The translations under genes were made by a program, and so were the position numbers. DNA of 17,505 bases from positions 1 to 17,505 of the forward strand of contig JALTZH010000084.1 of NCBI GenBank assembly GCA_027051265.1, in the 5' to 3' direction. Position 1 is the first letter of the stretch. Each line of letters starts with the position of its first letter. A model generated the notes under the pieces. It worked only from the letters and a program-made list of their open reading frames with translations. It had not been told where the DNA came from and ran no database searches. Source of the DNA: an archaeon. GTDB lineage: Archaea; Hydrothermarchaeota; Hydrothermarchaeia; JALTZZ01; JALUTC01. Below are positions 5,935 to 12,962 of this stretch, piece by piece.

Positions 5935-6981
5935 ATTTTAGAACTAACTGAAAAAATTAGAAAGAAAGGTTTAAAAAGTAGAAAACAATCTGTAAGAGCA
6001 AAATTTTGGATTGAAGAGGATTATATCGGTAAAAAGGTTAAAACTGGTGTTCTTATATTACCAACAATCGGATGCAGACATGCTAGAAAAATAGGATGTA
6101 CTATGTGCGGTTACATATATGATACGGGTACAAAAATTACAAACGAATTTATTGTAAAGGAATTTCTAAGAGCATTAGAATTTTTTAAGAAAAATGAAAT
6201 CGAATACTTGAAAATATATACATCCGGTAGTTTTTTAGATGAAGAGGAAATAGATACAGATACGAGAGAATTTATGTTAAAGAAATTGAACGAATTAAAT
6301 TTAAGAAGATTATGCATAGAAACTAGAGTGGAATTTATAAAACCCTTAAAATTGGAATACGATTATGAACTCGAATATGCTATTGGTTTAGAATCGAGTA
6401 ATGATTTTGTAAGAAACGTTCTAATAAATAAAGATTTAAACCTTCAAGACTTTGAAGAGGCAATAAAGTTATGTAAGAAAAATAAAATTAAGACAAAAAT
6501 TTATCTATTATTAAAACCGCCATTTTTAACAGAAAGAGATGCTATAGAAGATTGTATAAAATCTGCTATGTATTGTTCCCAATTGGGAGTTGATAAAATA
6601 TCAATAAATCCTATGAATATACAGAAATTTACCCTCGTTGAATATCTCTGGAAAAATAACGAATACTCTTTACCATGGTTATGGAGTCTTGTTCACGTGC
6701 TAAAAGAAATTAAATTAAAAGTAAGAGTTCCAGTTGTATCATATCCAGTTGCTGCTGGAACATCTAGAGGAATTCATAACTGTAAGAGATGTAGTAAGAA
6801 AGTCTTAAGTTCAATTTTAAATTTTTCTCTAACACAGAACGTTAATTATTTAGAGGAAATTGATTGCCACTGTAAAAATTTATGGCGTGAATTATTATTC
6901 TTAGAAGATTTAAACCGATCAAACTATAATATTTCTAGAGAGTTTTATTCTCTTCCAATCCAGAATAACGAATCTAAGTAA
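5935..6981 (+). CDS. raSEA: Archaeosine biosynthesis radical SAM protein RaSEA, no canonical start codon
   Basis: From the ATT at 5935 the frame encodes about 348 residues. The radical SAM cluster motif C-x7-C-x2-C (GCRHARKIGCTMCGY) begins at 6073. The first internal ATG (6103) is inside this motif and cannot be the start. Upstream, the frame gives FWIEEDYIGKKVKTGVLILPTIGC, a clear match to the RaSEA N-terminus. A C-terminal Cys cluster (NCKRC ... CHC) fits the zinc site of the family. RaSEA with the lysine transferase ArcS converts the preQ0 adduct at G15 of tRNA to archaeosine. Between the in-frame stop at 5926 and 6103 there is no ATG, GTG or TTG. Options are ATT (5935), or an ATG at 5900 in another frame reaching this frame by slippage on the A9 run at 5927-5935, or a sequencing error there. 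It follows ccmE closely. Confidence 0.85.
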   Translation: MLELTEKIRKKGLKSRKQSVRAKFWIEEDYIGKKVKTGVLILPTIGCRHARKIGCTMCGYIYDTGTKITNEFIVKEFLRALEFFKKNEIEYLKIYTSGSFLDEEEIDTDTREFMLKKLNELNLRRLCIETRVEFIKPLKLEYDYELEYAIGLESSNDFVRNVLINKDLNLQDFEEAIKLCKKNKIKTKIYLLLKPPFLTERDAIEDCIKSAMYCSQLGVDKISINPMNIQKFTLVEYLWKNNEYSLPWLWSLVHVLKEIKLKVRVPVVSYPVAAGTSRGIHNCKRCSKKVLSSILNFSLTQNVNYLEEIDCHCKNLWRELLFLEDLNRSNYNISREFYSLPIQNNESK

Positions 6982-7000
6982 AAATTTATTGATATTTTAG

Positions 7001-7335
7001 TTAAAATAATAAAAAATCGGGGGTTAAAATTATACCTATAAATGTTCCCAACATAAACCTCGAAAGCATGTCAAGTCTTTTTTCTAATCCTCTCATCTCA
7101 TTTCTTAAACCTTCAACTTTAATATCAACGTATTCCTTCAAATCATTCTTCAACCTTTTTAATTTCGTTTTTAAGTTTTTCGATATCATCTTTGGTAGCG
7201 ACTTCTTTCAGAACAGCTTTAACAATTAATTTCCTTGATCTCAAAGCGATTTCCGTTGCTAGGATATCTGTAATTCTTACTCCTTGCTTCCTCGTCTCTC
7301 TCAAGCATTTCTGTGAGCTTCTTTAAATCTATCAT
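7001..7335 (-). pseudogene. Small coiled-coil/membrane protein gene broken by two frameshifts
   Basis: Three overlapping minus-strand frames join into one sensible protein. From the ATG at 7335: MIDLKKLTEMLERDEEA. In the second frame: RKQGVRITDILATEIALRS, then KLIVKAVLKEVATKDDIEKL. In the third: LKEYVDIKVEGLRNEMRGLE, then KRLDMLSRFMLGTFIGIILT. Together they give about 105 residues with an N-terminal helical region, a central coiled coil and a single C-terminal membrane helix. A second copy at 8037-8159 contains both the middle part and the membrane part, which supports their having been one gene. Read alone, the third piece is a 62-residue ORF starting at 7189. The function is unknown. Sequencing indels in A-rich runs could mimic this decay. 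Confidence 0.6.
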
Positions 7336-7407
7336 CTATCAAAGAAAAAAATTAACCTCAAAAGTTTTCATATCGTTTAAACTTACAACAGAAGCAAAAA
7401 ATAAAAA

Positions 7408-7920
7408 CTAATAATTAATACCAAGTTGTTGACACATGAGTGTATACTTATCACCATGATAATGAATATTCTTTACGCATTTTCCTTTTTTATTCTTCTC
7501 AAATTCTTCTATACTCCATAGATTATATCCGATTGCTATTGGAAAGTTTTCATATTTAATATATACGAGAGAATCTTTCTTTATATTTTTATCATAATCT
7601 AAAACACCCGGCCTCATGAGATCTGCACCGTTTAAAATACTTTTAGCAGCGCCTTTATCAACGAGAATCCAATATTTATTGAGATTTATTTCTCTCAAAA
7701 GTTTTAAGCTGGGAAATATCATGTTCTTATACTTGATAAATAAGGGGTTTCTCTCTATTACAATAAATGAGAATGATCGATTTAGCTCTATTATTTCAAC
7801 TCTTTTTTTTAAATAATCTTTAAGTTCAGGAAATTCGTTCAATATTTCGTTAAAAATTTTCTTTACAAGACTTTTTCTCAAATAATACCTTTTTATTTCA
7901 GTTTGTCGCGAGGTCATCAT
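7408..7920 (-). CDS. PUA domain RNA-binding protein, MCT-1/Tma20 type
   Basis: About 170 residues. The C-terminal half has the PUA core: YWILVDKGAAKSILNGADLMRPGVLDYD, written here by its key parts VDKGAAKSIL and GADLMRPGV, followed by KKDSLVYIKYENFPIAIGY. The N-terminal half (RYYLRKSLVKKIF) is the pre-PUA domain of the archaeal MCT-1-like family, related to eukaryotic density-regulated initiation factors; a translation role is known for the eukaryotic relatives and inferred here. The only ATG codons near the start (7920 and 7917) lie in the C' box of a C/D box sRNA on the same strand. A TTG 13 codons in would remove part of the conserved RYYLRK segment. The start is therefore uncertain, although the frame is secure. 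Confidence 0.8.
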   Translation of the reverse strand: MMTSRQTEIKRYYLRKSLVKKIFNEILNEFPELKDYLKKRVEIIELNRSFSFIVIERNPLFIKYKNMIFPSLKLLREINLNKYWILVDKGAAKSILNGADLMRPGVLDYDKNIKKDSLVYIKYENFPIAIGYNLWSIEEFEKNKKGKCVKNIHYHGDKYTLMCQQLGINY

Positions 7921-7951
7921 CCTTCCTTCAGATGTCGCTGGGCTTCATCAT
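7898..7951 (-). ncRNA. C/D box sRNA guiding 2'-O-methylation
   Basis: On the minus strand the order is: C box ATGATGA (7951-7945), a 13-nt guide AGCCCAGCGACAT, D' box CTGA (7931-7928), a 7-nt linker AGGAAGG, C' box ATGATGA (7920-7914), a 12-nt guide CCTCGCGACAAA, and D box CTGA (7901-7898). All four boxes are perfect. The total of 54 nt and the 12-13 nt guides are the normal archaeal design bound by L7Ae, Nop5 and fibrillarin. The guides are GC-rich in an AT-rich neighbourhood, as expected for rRNA or tRNA targets. By the N-plus-five rule the methylated bases would be C in AUGUC(GCUGGGCU) and U in UUUGU(CGCGAGG). Both guides share GCGACA next to the D boxes. I could not assign targets. The RNA overlaps the 5' end of the PUA gene. 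Confidence 0.85.
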
Positions 7952-8036
7952 TTATTAAAATAAAAAAATATTACTCTGTTGCAAATTTTAAGTCGGGAAT
8001 TAATTTATAAAAGTTTTGTTAAAATTATAAGAACTG

Positions 8037-8159
8037 AGAATTAATATTATACCTATTAAAAGTTCCTAACATAAATATCTTTCGTAGTAACTTTTTTAGT
8101 ACTATTTTAGCGATAGGTTTTCTCGATTTAATAATAATCTCAGCAGCTAAGATAAGAAA
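8037..8159 (-). pseudogene. Relic of a second copy of the small coiled-coil/membrane gene
   Basis: Immediately after the priS stop the minus strand reads FLILAAEIIIKSRKPIAKIV, then LKKVTTKD, which aligns with ITDILATEIALRSRKLIVKA, then VLKEVATKD, of the locus at 7001-7335. It then jumps, in another frame, to FMLGTF followed by a sequence almost identical in bases to the membrane-helix end of that locus (TTTATGTTAGGAAC against TTTATGTTGGGAAC, then ATAGGTATAAT in both). The roughly 50-residue coiled coil between these parts is missing. This is an internally deleted, frameshifted paralogue. The surrounding gap 7952-8036 shows only AT-rich sequence. Confidence 0.65.
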
Positions 8160-9071
8160 TTATCTTAAAACCTTAGGTCTAGCATCATATATTGGATTAA
8201 ATTTATATAAATTCTTTACCTCCTTACATATGAGACCAACTTTTGAATGTAAAGAGCTTGGTAATCTTATCAGTCTTTTCAAATCTACTGTTACCTTAGA
8301 GTCTAGAATTTCTCTATTTACTTTAACGACATCGTTTATAAGTTCTCTAAAAATCTTCGATCTTCTCATACTATTTAAATCATCAATGCTCAATATTTTT
8401 TTGATATAGGATATATATCTTTTATATCTTCCAAATTTTTTTGAATAATCCAACCTCTTTAAAAATTCAAGAATTGTTCTTTTAAACGTTTTATAATAAG
8501 CATATCCTTTAATTTCTTCTTCCAGATCTATGGGTTCACAACCGATCACGAATTTCAGTATCTCAGCTCTCTCAAAACTTTCTAGATTCAATATTTCTTC
8601 GTCAACTACTCTTATATGATAACCTCTACCAGAAAATATTACATGGATATCTTTCAATCCTAATTCTTTCAGGCTATCAAGTATTATATAAACATAATCT
8701 TTCGCATCGTTTAAGCATATTTCACAAACGTCCCCTCTCTTACAACTACATGTTCTTAAAGGCATATCTTTAACATCTAAATCAAAAACCAATTCGGATC
8801 CTAACCAACCTTCCATTTCTTCAGGTATTTCATAAAATGCTGTACTGGAATATATTGCATATGGGTATTTTTTTCTTATCCATTTTTCCAAATCGGTTAT
8901 ATTTTCAAACTTTCTATATCTATCACTTGGTCCTTCTCCAGTATAATCAAAACCGAATTCCTTATATCTTAAATTTCTCAATATAAATTTAGGTATATAT
9001 TTTAAATTCCATTCAGTTGTATAATAGAGTTTTCTTTCTTCAAGAGTTACTTCTCTAAAATATGTTACAAT
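8160..9071 (-). CDS. priS: DNA primase small (catalytic) subunit, ATT start
   Basis: With the start at 9071 the protein has 303 residues. It makes RNA/DNA primers together with PriL at replication forks. Visible features: the N-terminal YFREVTLEERKLYYTTEW segment, FGFDYTGEGPSDR, the catalytic D-x-D at 97/99 (ELVFDLDVKD), a zinc knuckle (CSCKRGDVCEIC), SGRGYHIRV, and the C-terminal third-Asp region VDLKRLIRLPSSLHSKVGL. The D-x-D position nearly equals that of Pyrococcus PriS (95/97), which requires the N-terminal extension. The first ordinary start codon in frame is a TTG at 8981, which would delete about 30 conserved residues. The frame is open back to a TAG at 9084 and contains no ATG, GTG or TTG before 8981. 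The ATT at 9071 lies 7 bases behind GAGGTG. The gene follows archease directly. Confidence 0.93.
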   Translation of the reverse strand: MVTYFREVTLEERKLYYTTEWNLKYIPKFILRNLRYKEFGFDYTGEGPSDRYRKFENITDLEKWIRKKYPYAIYSSTAFYEIPEEMEGWLGSELVFDLDVKDMPLRTCSCKRGDVCEICLNDAKDYVYIILDSLKELGLKDIHVIFSGRGYHIRVVDEEILNLESFERAEILKFVIGCEPIDLEEEIKGYAYYKTFKRTILEFLKRLDYSKKFGRYKRYISYIKKILSIDDLNSMRRSKIFRELINDVVKVNREILDSKVTVDLKRLIRLPSSLHSKVGLICKEVKNLYKFNPIYDARPKVLR

Positions 9072-9078
9072 ATTGTAA

Positions 9079-9084
9079 CACCTC
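9079..9084 (-). promoter_or_regulatory. Shine-Dalgarno site that points to an ATT start for priS
   Basis: The minus strand reads GAGGTG, sharing its first G with the archease TAG stop, then TTACAAT, then ATT. The six bases pair fully with the archaeal anti-SD, and the spacing of 7 is close to that of the ccmE site in this window. No other start codon in the primase frame is within reach. Confidence 0.7.
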
Positions 9085-9497
9085 TAAACATCAACTATAA
9101 ACCTAGCAACCCAAAGATCATCTTTCTTCTTTATTTCCAAATTATGATACGTTACTGCTTTAACTTCAGTTCTTAATTCATGAGATTCGGATGCTTCTTC
9201 ACCATAAGCTTCACCTACTAATCTATATTTATTTTTAATTTCTACCCTAAATTTTGAGAACATCATGTTGTAAATATCCTTATATGCTAATAGAGACGAT
9301 AACCAAGCAACGAGGAGGAGATCTATCTCCTCTTCCTCTACAACGATTTCTTTCTTTTCTTTTGGAGAAACTTTCTCTAGATTACACATCAGATTAAACA
9401 CTGCTTTTGCAGCATTTTCAAACAATTCGTTTAAGTTTTTACCATACGCTATTATACCAATATCAGCTGTTGTTTCGAAATATTCATAAGATTTCAT
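9084..9497 (-). CDS. Archease
   Basis: 137 residues, the usual length. Archease is the protein cofactor of the RNA ligase RtcB; it speeds guanylylation and multiple turnover in tRNA splicing and RNA repair. Signatures are the N-terminal Y-E-Y-F-E-T-T-A-D-I-G-I motif (family D-H-T-A-D form, here with T in place of H, and D12 retained), NLNELFENAAKAVFNLM, the WLSSLLAY segment, EVKAVTYHNLEI and the C-terminal RFIVDV strand carrying a metal-binding Asp. A TATA-like box ends the upstream gene and predicts a nearly leaderless mRNA from the ATG at 9497. It is followed directly by priS. RtcB is not in the window. Confidence 0.94.
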   Translation of the reverse strand: MKSYEYFETTADIGIIAYGKNLNELFENAAKAVFNLMCNLEKVSPKEKKEIVVEEEEIDLLLVAWLSSLLAYKDIYNMMFSKFRVEIKNKYRLVGEAYGEEASESHELRTEVKAVTYHNLEIKKKDDLWVARFIVDV

Positions 9498-9523
9498 AAG
9501 AAATATGAAGAAATGTTCTCACG

Positions 9524-9535
9524 TATTTATATCTT
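9524..9535 (-). promoter_or_regulatory. TATA-like box A of the archease-priS unit
   Basis: AAGATATAAATA on the minus strand lies about 32 bases before the archease ATG and overlaps the stop codon of the upstream radical SAM gene, so archease-priS probably has its own transcript as well. Confidence 0.55.
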
Positions 9536-10592
9536 AATAATAGAAGTGATAACGATTTCTCTCCGTATCTTTTGAAACAGATTTCTTTATCATATCAATG
9601 TATTCCATAATAAATTGTTCGATACGTAATCTTTTCTCAATTATTCTTTCAATTATCTTTTTATCGATCTCTATCTTTGTCTCCTTTGTATAATCGTACG
9701 TCGATAACAATCTTTTAAAGTCTGTAACTGTCCCGCTTGGAATTCTACCTACGTATAAGATCTCCTGCTCTATTCTTTTTGCAACTTTAGTACCAAATAT
9801 TTTAAACAATGGGAACTTTGTCAATGCATTAGCACCTGATAATAGGAATAAACCTATAGATGAGATGTTATCAATCCATGGTCCAACAGTTATCTTGATT
9901 TTAGGAAATCTTATCCTCGTTTCCGCAATTATTTCAGAAACATATATTGTTGATGGCGAAACATTATTCTCAAAAATTGTACCTTTATGTGGTATTAACG
10001 TATAGAATATTATCTTATCAAGTTTAAGTTCTTTAACCAATTTAAACAAATTTTCTAATTTGGTTTTATCTTCTCCTAATCCAAGTATTATAGTTATACC
10101 TGTTTTAAAACCAACGCTCTTTGCTTCTTTAAGCATTTTTATTATTTCTTCTAAATTTTTAGACGGACATATATTTTTTCTAAGCTCGAAATCAAACGTT
10201 TCAACAGCACCAACGATACCTTCAACGTAAGATCCGAAGTCTAAATTTTTTAGCACACCAACATTTAACCATACCGGTTCACCAACAACGTATGATACCA
10301 TTTGTGATATCTCATCGATTTCTTTATGAGTAAAAGCGTTATATCCTGAGGTAAGAAATTCTATCTTCCATCCAATCCTTTTACACAATATTGCTTCGGC
10401 TAAAACTCTGTAAATATTTCTTATAGCTTTATTTTTGTCGATCTTTTCTTTGATAGAAGACATATAACAAAACTTACAATCCGCTATACCACAATACCAA
10501 GATAAGAACAATGCTCTTTCAAATGATACAACGTTACCATGATATTTTAATGTTAATTCATTAGCTTCTTTAAGTTTTTCAAAGTAATCCAT
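9534..10592 (-). CDS. Radical SAM protein, biotin-synthase-related (COG2516-like), unknown substrate
   Basis: 352 residues. The cluster motif is C34-x4-C39-x2-C42 (WYCGIADCKFCYMS), a variant of the standard C-x3-C-x2-C. The TIM-barrel follows: IEFLTSGYNAFTHKEI, a GAVETFD glutamate strand, GFKTGITIILGLGED (the glycine-rich SAM-contacting strand) and FYTLIPHKGT. The C-terminal half includes SGANALTKFP and TDFKRLLS. This architecture fits the biotin synthase-related radical SAM group COG2516; no substrate is known to me for it. There is no extra Cys cluster, so an auxiliary Fe-S site is unlikely. It is the first gene of the minus-strand block that continues with archease and priS. Its TATA-like box lies at the edge of the tnpB relic. 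Confidence 0.8.
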   Translation of the reverse strand: MDYFEKLKEANELTLKYHGNVVSFERALFLSWYCGIADCKFCYMSSIKEKIDKNKAIRNIYRVLAEAILCKRIGWKIEFLTSGYNAFTHKEIDEISQMVSYVVGEPVWLNVGVLKNLDFGSYVEGIVGAVETFDFELRKNICPSKNLEEIIKMLKEAKSVGFKTGITIILGLGEDKTKLENLFKLVKELKLDKIIFYTLIPHKGTIFENNVSPSTIYVSEIIAETRIRFPKIKITVGPWIDNISSIGLFLLSGANALTKFPLFKIFGTKVAKRIEQEILYVGRIPSGTVTDFKRLLSTYDYTKETKIEIDKKIIERIIEKRLRIEQFIMEYIDMIKKSVSKDTERNRYHFYY

Positions 10593-10610
10593 TTTTTATA
10601 ATCTTAATTT

Positions 10611-10622
10611 AACTTTATAACT
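10611..10622 (-). promoter_or_regulatory. TATA-like box A of the radical SAM gene
   Basis: AGTTATAAAGTT on the minus strand, about 25 bases before the ATG at 10592, predicts a leaderless transcript. It lies just beyond the last recognisable tnpB codon at 10630. Confidence 0.45.
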
Positions 10623-10629
10623 TTCATAA

Positions 10630-11440
10630 CTAAAGTATTGATCTAACGTAAGCTTCGAATCTGCTTCTCCATACGATGTAGTACTTTCTGACTTTATCTA
10701 AGTTTCTTTTGGATTAAGCTTCGGCAATCCTCTTCCTCAATTAGAATGCTTCCGCTTTCAATGGTTTTCCGTTGATTAGGAAAGTGGTTCCATCTTTTAC
10801 GAAGACCGTGAACAAATTATTGATGCCTAGATCGATACCTGCTTGTTTATTTCCATAAGGTGTTAGAGAGATTTTTCTCCATTCGTTACTTACGATTTTT
10901 TTCTTCGACGTAGGATAGTATATATGCGAACCATTTTTTCTCACATCATCATAACGAATTTTGAGACGTTTTTGTTTGCCTTCGATATGGATTCTACCTT
11001 TATATTTTAGTTTGAACTTAAAATCTTTCAGATTCGTGCCTTATGATCAAAAAGGGTTCTCTTTTATTTTTCTTCCTATCCTTTTTATATCCCGGTGGTC
11101 TTGGAATTATGAAGCATGGCCATGTTTTCCTTCTTAAGCTTAAGAAGTTTGAAAAAAGATTTCCACGCCTCAGTATTCTTCCTCGAACATTCTTGTACTT
11201 CTCGTATATCATTTTCTCAGTCGTCGCAAAATCCACCCTTACCTCGTTGAAAAATTGCCTCCTACTTAAATAATTTATCTCGTTCCAACACCTCGCAAAT
11301 ACATCTCCAAGTTCAAAAAGTTTATTCTCCGTTTCTTTGTCTACAACTAATCTTACTCTACATGTCTTCGTTAATATCAATTCTCGTTTCTTCTTCGTAT
11401 CTTTTTTTTCAACGTTGCGTGCGAGATATGCATGCATCAA
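10630..11440 (-). pseudogene. tnpB: Decayed tnpB (IS200/IS605-family RNA-guided nuclease)
   Basis: The parts of a TnpB protein follow in order but in several frames. From 11440: LTKTCRVRLVVDKETENKLF, then FARCWNEINYLSRRQFF. In a second frame: NTEAWKSFFKLLKLKKE. Back in the first: IPRPPGYKKDRKKNKREPFL. In a third: YKGRIHIEGKQKRLKIRYDD and GIDLGINNLFTVFVKDGTTF, holding the first RuvC Asp. It then meets in-frame stops at 10741, 10714 and 10630, between which LRKRIAEA and DKVRKYYIVWRSRFEAYVRS are still readable. The C-terminal RuvC parts and zinc finger are gone. TnpB is the RNA-guided nuclease of IS200/IS605 elements; this one must be inactive. No tnpA is visible. A perfect short palindrome, TGACATTGTCA, at 11523-11533 may be left over from an element end, but this is uncertain. 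Confidence 0.92.
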
Positions 11441-11561
11441 ACAAATATTTCGCTTGTTTCTTAAATCTAATCTTCCTCATGACTTATTCAATTCACTCCA
11501 TCCTGAAAGACGAAGCTTGGATTGACATTGTCATGCAATAGTTTTACAAAGCATATATGTT

Positions 11562-12962
11562 TCATTGCGTGCAGTTAGTGTGTATTTTTGCGGTTTTTTC
11601 CAAATCACTTAAATCAAAACAATAAACTTTTCTTCCTTCGAATTCGGAGATCTTTCTACTAAAACTTTTGGCAAATATTGCAAAGTATTCTTTTCTCTGA
11701 TTATTGGACCAATTAACGTAGTTAGACTTTTCTACAAGTTCTTTAACAGATTTCTTGGCATTAACCCCATCCTTCCACTTACATTCGCAGAATAGTATTT
11801 CTTTAGTATTTTCATTTAAAGCAACTATGTCAATTTCATAAGTTTCTTTTGTTTTAGAAATCTTTCCCCATTGTTTACCTATCCTTATAAACATAGGTAG
11901 TTTTTTGTGTTTTATTAGCTCGATTAGGAATTCTCTGCATATCTTTTCGAAGACAAGACCAAGATATGTGTTATAATCTTTTTTAATAATTTTGATATCG
12001 AAGATGCCCTCTTCTATAGATGATAAATTCGGATAGATATATCTAAACCAAAATGTTAGGAAGTTATCTTGAAGGTAATACCTACCTTTTCTGGATGTTT
12101 TATTTTCCAATATAGGAACTTCTCTTTTTATGAACTCGGTTTCGATGAGGTTTTTTAGATACGGAGAGATATCCGTCCTTCTCAAACCTATAAAATCTTT
12201 AATTTCGTTAACTTTCGTTTTTCCACGTGCAATTGCGTGAAGAATAGATTTGTATGTACCGATATCCTCAAATTCATATCTAAGTAAGAAATCCATCTCA
12301 TCAACGATAAAACTCTTTATTTTTAACTCTTCCTCAAGCCATGTCCAAAAGTTTTTTGTGGGATCTATTTTTTTAAGATAATAAGGAATCCCATCCGCAA
12401 ATCCATAAATTTCTATAAGCTCGTGTATGCTTTTTTTAGGGAAGAATTCTCTTATCTCTAAAAATCTTATAGGTTTCAGTTTCAAAGAAAGGCTTTTCCT
12501 TCCATAAAGTGGTGCTTTATAGCTTAGAACTTTTGAGGTAATTACAGAAACTGTCGAACCGAGCAATATTAGTTTCAGATTAGAATCTTGGAGCAAAGTA
12601 TCGACAATTCTTTGAAAAATAGAAAGGATGGCTTTGTTTTCTTTTATGAGATTCTGGAACTCATCTATAATTATAACTTCTATCTTATCCTTGAGATAAT
12701 CAAATATTATTTCCCAATCTTCTTTTAATTTTGAAACTTCCGGAAAACGTTTAGCACAAGTTTCTTGAAATGTTTTAAGATTAGCCTTTTCAACGGCAAG
12801 ATAATATATCCTTTCTTTATTCTTAGTAGCTTCTAGAACAAGAGTTGTTTTTCCTATTCTTCTTCTTCCATAAATTATTATTAAATCGAATCCTTCTTTA
12901 TTTAAATATCTTTTCAGTTTAGCTAATTCTTCTTTTCGGTTATGAAATTTTTGTATATTCAT
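11562..12962 (-). CDS. Archaeal ATPase with C-terminal DUF234 domain
   Basis: 466 residues, full length for the family. FHNRKEELAKLKRYL at the N-terminus, Walker A GRRRIGKTT (32-40), Walker B VIIIDEFQNL near 95-104 and the sensor-like KLILLGSTVSVI define the archaeal AAA/STAND-like ATPase of COG1672. A helix-turn-helix follows (GKTKVNEIKDFIGLRRTDIS) and then DUF234, which looks like a PD-(D/E)xK nuclease fold: E-x-D in YEIDIVAL and ECKWKDG close to the C-terminus. Such proteins are numerous in archaea; their function is unresolved, and defence or mobile-element roles have been suggested. It is a single gene with the tnpB relic behind it. It is divergent from metG across 191 AT-rich bases. Confidence 0.88.
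   Translation of the reverse strand: MNIQKFHNRKEELAKLKRYLNKEGFDLIIIYGRRRIGKTTLVLEATKNKERIYYLAVEKANLKTFQETCAKRFPEVSKLKEDWEIIFDYLKDKIEVIIIDEFQNLIKENKAILSIFQRIVDTLLQDSNLKLILLGSTVSVITSKVLSYKAPLYGRKSLSLKLKPIRFLEIREFFPKKSIHELIEIYGFADGIPYYLKKIDPTKNFWTWLEEELKIKSFIVDEMDFLLRYEFEDIGTYKSILHAIARGKTKVNEIKDFIGLRRTDISPYLKNLIETEFIKREVPILENKTSRKGRYYLQDNFLTFWFRYIYPNLSSIEEGIFDIKIIKKDYNTYLGLVFEKICREFLIELIKHKKLPMFIRIGKQWGKISKTKETYEIDIVALNENTKEILFCECKWKDGVNAKKSVKELVEKSNYVNWSNNQRKEYFAIFAKSFSRKISEFEGRKVYCFDLSDLEKTAKIHTNCTQ

Noticed and set aside
6103-6981. A 292-residue ORF starting with ATG at 6103 as the complete radical SAM gene.
   Set aside because: The ATG lies between the second and third cysteines of the Fe-S motif; the frame extends at least 56 codons upstream with clear family similarity.
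7928-7951. The D' guide target AUGUC compared with the modified C2498 region of 23S rRNA (AUGUCGGCUC).
   Set aside because: Only about six bases pair before mismatches begin, too few for a guide duplex, so no target was assigned.
8160-8981. priS starting at the TTG at 8981.
   Set aside because: It would lose the conserved N-terminal REVTLEER to YIPKF region, has no Shine-Dalgarno site, and moves the catalytic D-x-D far from its usual position.
11043-11525. Two plus-strand ORFs opposite the tnpB relic.
   Set aside because: No family similarity; the minus strand is explained by TnpB sequence throughout.
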